A stretch of 64,000 nucleotides of DNA from Treponema_B putidum (GTDB taxonomy: Bacteria; Spirochaetota; Spirochaetia; Treponematales; Treponemataceae): NCBI RefSeq assembly GCF_007830595.1, contig NZ_VLLD01000007.1; one strand, written 5' to 3'. The position numbers and the translations under genes are program-made. Shown here one piece after another: positions 57,754 to 64,000 of this stretch (its first letter is position 1; the number at the start of each line of letters is the position of its first letter). The notes beneath the pieces are model-generated. The model saw only the letters and a list, made by a program, of their open reading frames with translations. It searched no databases and was not told where the DNA came from.

Positions 57754-60252
57754 ATGTGTCAAGGTCTTTCACAAGATGCTCATAAGCTGCTTACTCTTTT
57801 CGGCCAACAAGAGGCAAGACGGGTTAATGCAGACCTTTTTCAACCGGAGCATATTTTGTCTGCTCTTATCAGAAACAAGGTTGGCCGTGCTTATTTAATT
57901 CTGCAACGGTTAAATATAGACATTTTGAATTTACAGTTATTTATAGAACAAAATATTCCGGTTCGCAGCGGCGATAGAATTATAGGCGAAATTCCTCCTT
58001 CTCGAAGAATTAAGACTTTGATTGATCTTGCTACCATAGAAGCCAGAACTATGCGGCACAGTGTTGTAGGGACAGAACATATTCTTATTGCACTTGTTAG
58101 AGAAGAAAATTCGATAATTTCCGAATTTTTTATGAGGTACGGTATCTTAACGGAAGATATAAGAATTGCAGTCTTAAAATTAATAGATCAAACAGTATCG
58201 GCTAAAGTAAGCAAGACATCCGACAGCATAAAAAACAAAAATTCGGCTCTCTTGGAATTCGGCCGCAATCTTACTGAAACGGTTAAATCGGGTTCTCTTG
58301 ACCCTATAATAGGCAGAGAAAAAGAAATAAAAAGACTTATTCAAATACTTTCCCGCCGTACAAAAAATAATCCTATTCTGGTCGGGGAGCCCGGAATAGG
58401 TAAAACCTCCATTGTTGAAGGATTAGCCTTTGCAATTATCAATGACAATGTTCCGCATAATCTTCTTAACAAAAACATAATTTCACTGGATTTGGCTTCG
58501 GTAATTGCGGGTACAAAGTACCGAGGCCAGTTTGAAGAGCGGTTAAAGCAGATTATAAATGAGGTAAAAGAAAATAAAAATATAATTTTATTTATAGATG
58601 AAATTCACACCCTGATAGGCACGGGTGGATCGCAAGGAGCTATGGATGCTGCCAATATTTTAAAACCTGTTCTTGCACGAGGAGAAATACAATGTATTGG
58701 GGCTACAACAATAGATGAATATAGAAGGTTTTTTAAAAATGACTTAGCCCTTGAACGCCGTTTTCAAGTTATATCCGTAAAAGAACCTGATGCACAAGAA
58801 ACCTTTGATATAATATGCGGTATAAAACACAAATACGAAGAACACCACAATGTAATTTATGAACCGGAAACGGTTACAAAGATAATTGAGTATGCAAAGA
58901 GATATATTCCCGACAGATTTTTTCCTGATAAGGCTATTGATGTTTTGGATGAAGCCGGTGCAATGAAAAAAATTATAATTGATAAAAAACCGAGCGAGCT
59001 TTTTGAAATAGAAGAAAAAATTAATTTTTTGTTGGCAGAAAAATCCGAATTGGTTGAGATGCAAAACTATGAAAAAGCTGCCTTGATTAGAGATGAAGTA
59101 TTGGATTTAAAGCATGATCTATATCATGTCAAAAATAAGTGGATAAACGATTATCAAAATCCTATTTCTTACGTTACTGAAAAGGATATAACCGACGTTG
59201 TTTCAATGATGACGGATATTCCTGTAAACAGTTTAGGTCAAGATGAAGTTGAAAGAATGCTGCATATGGAAGAAGAATTAAAAAAAACGGTCATAGGTCA
59301 GGATGAACCTGTTTCTCTTCTTGCTAATGCTATAAGGCGTTCCCGAGCAGGAATCTCCTCCCCTGATAGACCCATAGGTTCATTTTTATTTTTAGGGCCC
59401 ACCGGTGTAGGTAAAACTCTTCTTGCAAAAACTCTGGCAGAATTTTTATTCGGCACAAAGGAAGCCTTAATCCGTGTGGACATGAGTGATTACATGGAAA
59501 AACATAATGCGGCCAAACTTATAGGCGCCCCTCCTGGATATGTCGGCTTTGAGTCCGGCGGATTTTTGACAGAGAAGATAAGGCGTAATCCGTATTCTGT
59601 TTTGCTTTTAGATGAAATAGAAAAAGCTCATCCTGATGTATTTAATATTCTTTTGCAAATTCTGGAAGAGGGGGAGCTTAGAGACAGCCAAGGCTATCTT
59701 GTAAATTTTAAAAATACCGTTGTAATTATGACAAGCAATGCCGGATCTAAATCGATAATAAAGGAGCAGCAGCTGGGCTTTAATCTTACAGGAGATGGAG
59801 TTATGGCATACTCTGAAATAAGAGCAAGTGCTCTTAACGAAATAAAAAAATTTTTATCTCCCGAATTTATAAATAGAATTGATGAGATGCTGGTTTTTAG
59901 GCCATTGGATAAGGATGATATTAAAAGAATATTAGAACTTGAACTTAAAACATTTGAAGATAGAATCGCCAAGCAGGGGTTATTTATAGAGCTTTCAATG
60001 GAAGCTGAAGACTTCTTTGCCGATAAGGGCTATGACCCTGCCTATGGTGCCCGTCCTATGAGAAGGCTTCTTCAAAATAAGATAGAAGATGCTTTGTCAA
60101 TTAAAATAATAAACGGAGAATTTTCAAAAGGAAAAACAGCCTTTGTTGACTTTTCGGCAGAAGACGATGATATAACTATAAGCATTAAAGAAAATAACGA
60201 TTATGAAAACAGCTACAGCACATCAGCCAGATTAGAAGCTGAATCCGACTGA
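57754..60252 (+). CDS. clpC: ClpC-type AAA+ unfoldase
   Basis: 832 residues from ATG 57754, after GAGGTG; the frame opens earlier without a site. Two N-terminal Clp-N repeats (~1-150: QDAHKLLTLFGQQEARRVNAD ...), AAA-1 with G-E-P-G-I-G-K-T-S at ~212, an UVR-type linker (LVEMQNYEKAALIRDEVLDL, ~425) and AAA-2 with G-P-T-G-V-G-K-T at ~548. It unfolds substrates for ClpP; a UVR linker marks ClpC rather than ClpA. mcsA and mcsB precede it, as in Firmicutes, but no ctsR repressor gene was seen in the run. A hairpin follows. Confidence 0.93.
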   Translation: MCQGLSQDAHKLLTLFGQQEARRVNADLFQPEHILSALIRNKVGRAYLILQRLNIDILNLQLFIEQNIPVRSGDRIIGEIPPSRRIKTLIDLATIEARTMRHSVVGTEHILIALVREENSIISEFFMRYGILTEDIRIAVLKLIDQTVSAKVSKTSDSIKNKNSALLEFGRNLTETVKSGSLDPIIGREKEIKRLIQILSRRTKNNPILVGEPGIGKTSIVEGLAFAIINDNVPHNLLNKNIISLDLASVIAGTKYRGQFEERLKQIINEVKENKNIILFIDEIHTLIGTGGSQGAMDAANILKPVLARGEIQCIGATTIDEYRRFFKNDLALERRFQVISVKEPDAQETFDIICGIKHKYEEHHNVIYEPETVTKIIEYAKRYIPDRFFPDKAIDVLDEAGAMKKIIIDKKPSELFEIEEKINFLLAEKSELVEMQNYEKAALIRDEVLDLKHDLYHVKNKWINDYQNPISYVTEKDITDVVSMMTDIPVNSLGQDEVERMLHMEEELKKTVIGQDEPVSLLANAIRRSRAGISSPDRPIGSFLFLGPTGVGKTLLAKTLAEFLFGTKEALIRVDMSDYMEKHNAAKLIGAPPGYVGFESGGFLTEKIRRNPYSVLLLDEIEKAHPDVFNILLQILEEGELRDSQGYLVNFKNTVVIMTSNAGSKSIIKEQQLGFNLTGDGVMAYSEIRASALNEIKKFLSPEFINRIDEMLVFRPLDKDDIKRILELELKTFEDRIAKQGLFIELSMEAEDFFADKGYDPAYGARPMRRLLQNKIEDALSIKIINGEFSKGKTAFVDFSAEDDDITISIKENNDYENSYSTSARLEAESD

Positions 60253-60259
60253 TGTTGAT

Positions 60260-60279
60260 GGCCAAGTCCGGCCTTGGCT
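60260..60279. terminator. Hairpin after clpC
   Basis: GCCAAG 60261-60266 pairs with CTTGGC 60273-60278; extending by one base GC pair is possible. It lies between convergent clpC and glgC. A T-rich tail (GGAAAGTTTTA) follows. Probably a short bidirectional terminator. Confidence 0.5.
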
Positions 60280-60287
60280 GGAAAGTT

Positions 60288-61562
60288 TTATATTGACGTA
60301 TTATCCGGAATGATGGAATTTTTTATTATAACATAGATTCCGTCTATTACATGATAAAACCCGTAGTCTCCGTCAGGCGGAATTTGGTCCATACCTATTG
60401 ATACGTTATTACCTATGTGTACATTTTTGTCGATTATTGCAGAACGTATTCTGCAATGATTTCCTATACCCAAGCTGGGGCTGCCTTCTTTTAATCGAGC
60501 TTCTTTTTCCTCATGTGTTTCATAATAGTCCGCTCCCATGCAGATAGAGTCTTCTACAAAGCTGCCCGTTTCTATGATGGATCTGACTCCTATTACGGAA
60601 TGATTTATTGTGGAATTGGTTATAACACAGCCTTCGCTGCAGATAGATCTGCTTAAGTGTGCATAGTTTACCTTTGACGGCGGTAAATTTCTGTTATGGG
60701 TGTATATCGGCCTTTCAGCATCGTAAAAGTCGAATTTAGGTTTTATCTCCGTTAGGTCAAGGGTTGCATCATAGAAAGATTTTATTGTTCCTATGTCTGA
60801 CCAGTAGCCGTTATGAGGAAAAGCCGAGACCTTGTATCCGCTGTTTATTGCTGCAGGAATAACTTCTTTTCCGAAATCGGTATAATCACTGTCTAGGCAC
60901 TCTTCCATAATCTTTGCACTAAAAATGTATATACCCATTGACGCAAGGTACAGTTTATTAGGATCATCAGGTTTGATAGGGGATTTTTCAGGGATTTTCC
61001 AATCATCTATGTTTTTGTCTGTTCCCGGTTTTTCCATGAACTCGGTAATTACCGAATCCGCATTTACCTTCATAATCCCGAAACCTGAAGCGTCTTCCCT
61101 TGTCACAGGGGTGCAAGCCACGGTAATATCTGAGCCCGATTCATTGTGAAATTCTAAAAACTTTTTTAGGTCCATACGGTAGAGCTGATCACCTGCAAGA
61201 ATTAAATAGTGGGATGGATTTTGATGTCTAAAATGATGAAGGTTCTTTCTGATAGAGTCGGCCGTTCCTTCATACCAGCCCGTATTGTCAAAAGTTTGTT
61301 CTGCTGCAAGAATCTCTACAAATCCGTTTGAAAACGTATCAAAAGTGTAGGCTTTTGCAATATGAATATGCAAAGATGCCGAGTTAAACTGTGTTACAAT
61401 ATAAATATTCCTAAAACCGGAATTTATACAATTCGAAAGAGGAATATCGATAATCCGATGCTTGCCTCCAAAAGGTACAGCCGGTTTAGATCGATGCATG
61501 GTAAGCGGATAAAGACGTGTTCCTTTTCCGCCTCCTAATATTATAGAAAGAACTTTTGTCAT
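60288..61562 (-). CDS. glgC: Glucose-1-phosphate adenylyltransferase
   Basis: 424 residues. Makes ADP-glucose for glycogen from glucose-1-phosphate and ATP. Features: ILGGGKGTRLYPLTMHRSKPAVPFGG, DQLYRMDLKKFLEFH, EFMEKPGTDKN, and the left-handed beta-helix C-terminus (IIDKNVHIGNNVSIGM). TATAAT and a GGGGG-containing site lie before ATG 61562. No other glycogen gene (glgA/B) is in the window. Confidence 0.93.
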   Translation of the reverse strand: MTKVLSIILGGGKGTRLYPLTMHRSKPAVPFGGKHRIIDIPLSNCINSGFRNIYIVTQFNSASLHIHIAKAYTFDTFSNGFVEILAAEQTFDNTGWYEGTADSIRKNLHHFRHQNPSHYLILAGDQLYRMDLKKFLEFHNESGSDITVACTPVTREDASGFGIMKVNADSVITEFMEKPGTDKNIDDWKIPEKSPIKPDDPNKLYLASMGIYIFSAKIMEECLDSDYTDFGKEVIPAAINSGYKVSAFPHNGYWSDIGTIKSFYDATLDLTEIKPKFDFYDAERPIYTHNRNLPPSKVNYAHLSRSICSEGCVITNSTINHSVIGVRSIIETGSFVEDSICMGADYYETHEEKEARLKEGSPSLGIGNHCRIRSAIIDKNVHIGNNVSIGMDQIPPDGDYGFYHVIDGIYVIIKNSIIPDNTSI

Positions 61563-61612
61563 AGACGTCCCCCTCTCTAATATTATATAATGCTTTTTAA
61601 GATTTTACCAGA

Positions 61613-62767
61613 CTAATTTACTAATTCTTTATAAATTTTTTCTATTCTTTTTGCAAAGTTAGCAGACGAAAAATTATCGGCAAGCTTAAATGCTTCTTCT
61701 GCATAGTGTTTTATTTCTGCTTTGTTTTGTAAAGCAAATTTAATATTATCTAAAAGCTCATGGTCTTCTTTAAACAATAGACCGTTTTTTTTATGAAACA
61801 CAAGTCCCTTAACATTTGTGTCATCATATACCAAAACGGGGATCCCTGCAGCCATTGCTTCAAGAATAGTTAGTCCCTGTGTTTCCGTTTTTGACGGACT
61901 TATAAATATATCTGCTATTTTATAATATATGGGAACTTTGTCGTTTGGAATTCTATTTGTAAATATAACATTATCTTCTAAATTCAAATCTTTTGCTTTT
62001 TCTTCAAGTTTTAATCTATCAGGTCCGTCACCTACAATAATTAATTGAATATTTTTATCTTTGTTTATTATTTCAGGCATTATATTAATCAAAGTTTCAA
62101 TATTTTTTTCTTTTGAGATTCTTCCTAAAAATATAATTTTAAATGAATCTTTTTTTATATTAAAAGATTTTAATAAGTTGTCTATTTCGGTGTCAGTAAA
62201 ACTTTTTTTAAATTTTTCAAGATTTATTCCTGTGGGGACAACATAAATTTTATTTTTTACTCCATAGCTTAAAAGCAAGTCCTTTGTTTTTTCTGTGGGG
62301 GCTATAATTCCTGAAAAATGGGCAATATAATGTTTTGAGAATTTTCGCACTATTTTTTTTAAAGGCATTTTTCCAATATTAGAAATATAGTGGGTATATT
62401 CTTCATAAACTGTATGATATGTGTGCAATGAGGGAATATTAAGGTCTTTAGCAATGTAAGTACCGAAATTGCCCATAGAAAATTCCGTTTGAGTATGCAC
62501 TATATCGAAATTTAAAGCCTTTACTTTATTGTATGCCTTTGTATGTTTTAAAAATAATCCTATTCTAAATTCCGACCATTTAAAGAACGGAATTGAAGGA
62601 ATGCGTATAATATGTTTTTCATCCTCATCCTTAAACCCAGGGAAAGTTGTTGTAATTATATATACTTCGTGATTAAGTTTTTCCAATTCTTTTTGTAAGT
62701 TCATCGTGGAGGTTATAACTCCGTTTATTTGAGGGTAATAGCAATCGGTAAAAATTCCTATTTTCAT
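61613..62767 (-). CDS. GT4-family glycosyltransferase
   Basis: 384 residues from ATG 62767, with TTGGAG 11 nt upstream; the frame's TTG at 62782 is ignored. GT-B fold: KIGIFTDCYYPQINGVITST at the N-terminus, IIFLGRISKEKNIETLI (~200), ETQGLTILEAMAAGIPVL (~295, the nucleotide-sugar-binding E-x7-E region). It resembles diacylglycerol glucosyltransferases and PimA-like enzymes, so a lipid-anchored glycan is plausible. Upstream promoter TTGTCA-17-TAGAAT is on the minus strand. Confidence 0.88.
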   Translation of the reverse strand: MKIGIFTDCYYPQINGVITSTMNLQKELEKLNHEVYIITTTFPGFKDEDEKHIIRIPSIPFFKWSEFRIGLFLKHTKAYNKVKALNFDIVHTQTEFSMGNFGTYIAKDLNIPSLHTYHTVYEEYTHYISNIGKMPLKKIVRKFSKHYIAHFSGIIAPTEKTKDLLLSYGVKNKIYVVPTGINLEKFKKSFTDTEIDNLLKSFNIKKDSFKIIFLGRISKEKNIETLINIMPEIINKDKNIQLIIVGDGPDRLKLEEKAKDLNLEDNVIFTNRIPNDKVPIYYKIADIFISPSKTETQGLTILEAMAAGIPVLVYDDTNVKGLVFHKKNGLLFKEDHELLDNIKFALQNKAEIKHYAEEAFKLADNFSSANFAKRIEKIYKELVN

Positions 62768-62892
62768 TTTATATAGCTCCAATCAAAATTTATCATAGGC
62801 GGGTTTATTCTATCACAAATGATTTTTTTTGACAACAACTCTTAATCGTGTTTTAAATGTTCATGTCTTGACCGTGACATGTCTAACTGTGC

Positions 62893-62921
62893 TTGACAGA
62901 ATCTGCAAGACCAACTAAACT
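62893..62921 (+). promoter_or_regulatory. Promoter of the 62932 gene
   Basis: TTGACA 62893-62898, 17-nt spacer, TAAACT 62916-62921. ATG 62932 is 10 nt beyond the -10 box, giving a leader of only ~3-5 nt and no ribosome-binding site. Just upstream CATGTC 62862-62867 pairs with GACATG 62876-62881, a possible operator between this gene and the divergent glycosyltransferase. Confidence 0.7.
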
Positions 62922-62931
62922 AATACTTGTT

Positions 62932-63924
62932 ATGAGGCAATTTAATAGGTTAATCGCTATTTTTTTCATTTTTTTTATTACGGCTAAAGCTATAAGTCCG
63001 GAAGAAGAGACTTCCTTTAATTTTTCCGCTTCTCCTTGTCTGATAATAGGCTCAGGTTTTGAATATGTTTTAAAATATGATATAACTAGAAGCCGTTTAG
63101 ATTGGCCTCTTTTACCTTCCGGAGGGTTTACGGCTAATACCGAATTTAGGTTTAAAAAAGGCCTTTACCTTTCTTTTTTTTCTTCATTTATTATTCCTTC
63201 CTATTCCGGCCAGATATTTGACTATGATTACCTTAACAATTCTGATCCTTTTATGTTGACTAAGTTTTCTGAACATAAGTCTTATATAAGGCAAGGCGTA
63301 GATTTAAATTTTAATTTAGGTTGGGTGAGGTCTCTTGTTATATATAAGACGTCTGGAAATAAAAATATAAAAATATATTGCGGGCCGTCTTTAGGAATAA
63401 GATATATTTTAAATTCGTGGGATGCCGTGGACGGTTATACCAAGTATCCTCCTGATACCGAGCCTCCAAGTCCTGTTTTACCCGATACGCCTATAGTTCC
63501 CGTAAGCGGTATAGGCATAAGTTATAAGCAGGCTTTTATCTTGCCTTATATCGGGATGCTATTTAGGTTTGAGCTTCCAAGAGACTGGAAGATTGATTTA
63601 TCTACCCAACTTTGTCCGAGTGCTATTGGGTTTGCAGAGGATTTTCATTATAAGAGAGATGGTGGCGGACTAAAATTTGTAGATGTATTTGAAAAGAAAA
63701 ATATATCTTTTTACTTATATCTTTCGGCAGCAAAAAAACTTTCAAAGTATTTTTCTTTTTTTTCTTCAGTTGACTACACCTCGATTACGGCTTATAACGG
63801 AAAATCCTTTGTTTATTTTTTAAAATCAGGTTTATTAAAAAGCTATTCAGCTACAGGTGCTGCCGGAGCTTCCCTGCACTGCGGCCGTATAAGTTTAGGC
63901 TTTATTTTTCATATAATAAAATAG
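62932..63924 (+). CDS. Outer-membrane beta-barrel-like protein
   Basis: 330 residues from ATG 62932; the reading frame extends to 62893, but that codon is the TTG of the promoter's -35 box. Signal peptide LIAIFFIFFITAKA. Mature part rich in amphipathic strands (GLYLSFFSSFIIPSYSG, DWKIDLSTQLCPSAIGF) and a Pro-rich loop (DTEPPSPVLPDTPIVPVSG). The final strand (GRISLGFIFHII) is consistent with an outer-membrane barrel. Family not recognised. A hairpin follows. Confidence 0.75.
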   Translation: MRQFNRLIAIFFIFFITAKAISPEEETSFNFSASPCLIIGSGFEYVLKYDITRSRLDWPLLPSGGFTANTEFRFKKGLYLSFFSSFIIPSYSGQIFDYDYLNNSDPFMLTKFSEHKSYIRQGVDLNFNLGWVRSLVIYKTSGNKNIKIYCGPSLGIRYILNSWDAVDGYTKYPPDTEPPSPVLPDTPIVPVSGIGISYKQAFILPYIGMLFRFELPRDWKIDLSTQLCPSAIGFAEDFHYKRDGGGLKFVDVFEKKNISFYLYLSAAKKLSKYFSFFSSVDYTSITAYNGKSFVYFLKSGLLKSYSATGAAGASLHCGRISLGFIFHIIK

Positions 63925-63954
63925 ATTTTTTTTTGATAATTTTAAATAAAAAAC

Positions 63955-63977
63955 CCCGAGCTCTTTTGGAGCCCGGG
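63955..63977 (+). terminator. Hairpin after the 62932 gene
   Basis: CCCGAGCTC 63955-63963 and GAGCCCGGG 63969-63977 form a 9-bp stem with one mismatch and a 5-nt loop. The following TAAAATTATTTTA is A/T-rich but not a T-run. A GGAGG site close to the window end (about 63992-63996) presumably belongs to the next gene. Confidence 0.5.
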
Positions 63978-64000
63978 TAAAATTATTTTAGGAGGTATGA

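Noticed and set aside
56188..60252. A ctsR repressor upstream of mcsA
   Set aside because: The genes upstream of mcsA are lolCDE and ftsY; no CtsR-like reading frame was seen.
62893..62931. N-terminal extension of the 62932 gene from TTG 62893
   Set aside because: Those bases are a good promoter; the signal peptide begins at ATG 62932.
1..64000. Insertion sequences or prophage genes
   Set aside because: No transposase, integrase or phage structural motif was recognised; repeats are non-coding.

Overview
The window looks like a low-GC oral Treponema chromosome, close to Treponema denticola. This rests on established family knowledge: a short archaeal/spirochete-type PheT, SpoVG in a non-sporulating context, tandem VQGLTAL leucine-rich lipoproteins, many signal-peptide or lipoprotein genes of unknown function, Opp transport, a dCache chemoreceptor and a group-B-like [FeFe] hydrogenase. 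No rRNA, transposase, phage gene or CRISPR array was seen. There are two tRNAs: Arg(CCU) and Gln(UUG).

Layout. 1-9.4 kb is an accessory region: the end of a TPR/SLH-like protein, a membrane LuxR-type regulator, an MNT/HEPN pair whose HEPN half has a nonsense codon, a dense cluster of perfect hairpins, a 1062-residue repeat lipoprotein, a truncated signal-peptide duplicate carrying a ~107-bp tandem repeat, a RelB/RelE-like pair, and a frameshifted leucine-rich lipoprotein. AT-rich GGTAAT-type inverted repeats separate the modules. 9.4-18.4 kb is mostly housekeeping: tRNA-Arg, cdd, a degenerate M23 protein, a sugar-isomerase-like protein, pheT, ispE, spoVG, tRNA-Gln, rplY, tilS. 18.4-30.2 kb holds secreted TPR-like proteins, a lipoprotein HtrA-type protease, ispG, a frameshifted chemoreceptor, purM, purD and a DpnI homologue. 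30.2-37.0 kb is an oppBCADF operon followed by osmC. 37.0-44.6 kb holds the hydrogenase, an AAA/nuclease-like protein and purL with two passengers. 44.6-47.1 kb is a small AT-rich island with three small or secreted unknown genes, a G9 tract and HicAB.

48.0-60.3 kb is one nearly gapless plus-strand gene train: a Cas2-like protein, prfB with a programmed +1 frameshift, a degenerate receiver, a PEGA protein, ftsY, an unknown secreted protein, lolCDE, then mcsA-mcsB-clpC. It joins translation termination, SRP targeting, lipoprotein export and protein quality control. The window ends with glgC, a GT4 glycosyltransferase and a beta-barrel-like protein.

The strongest cross-window pattern is that several operon-head genes (9933, ispE, 48043, 62932, probably tilS, cdd, hicA and 3154) have a sigma-70-like promoter whose -10 box lies only about 6-14 nt before the start codon with no Shine-Dalgarno sequence. 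This predicts leaderless or near-leaderless mRNAs. Genes inside operons usually have clear GGAGG-like sites. No database search was possible; family names come from recognised motifs.
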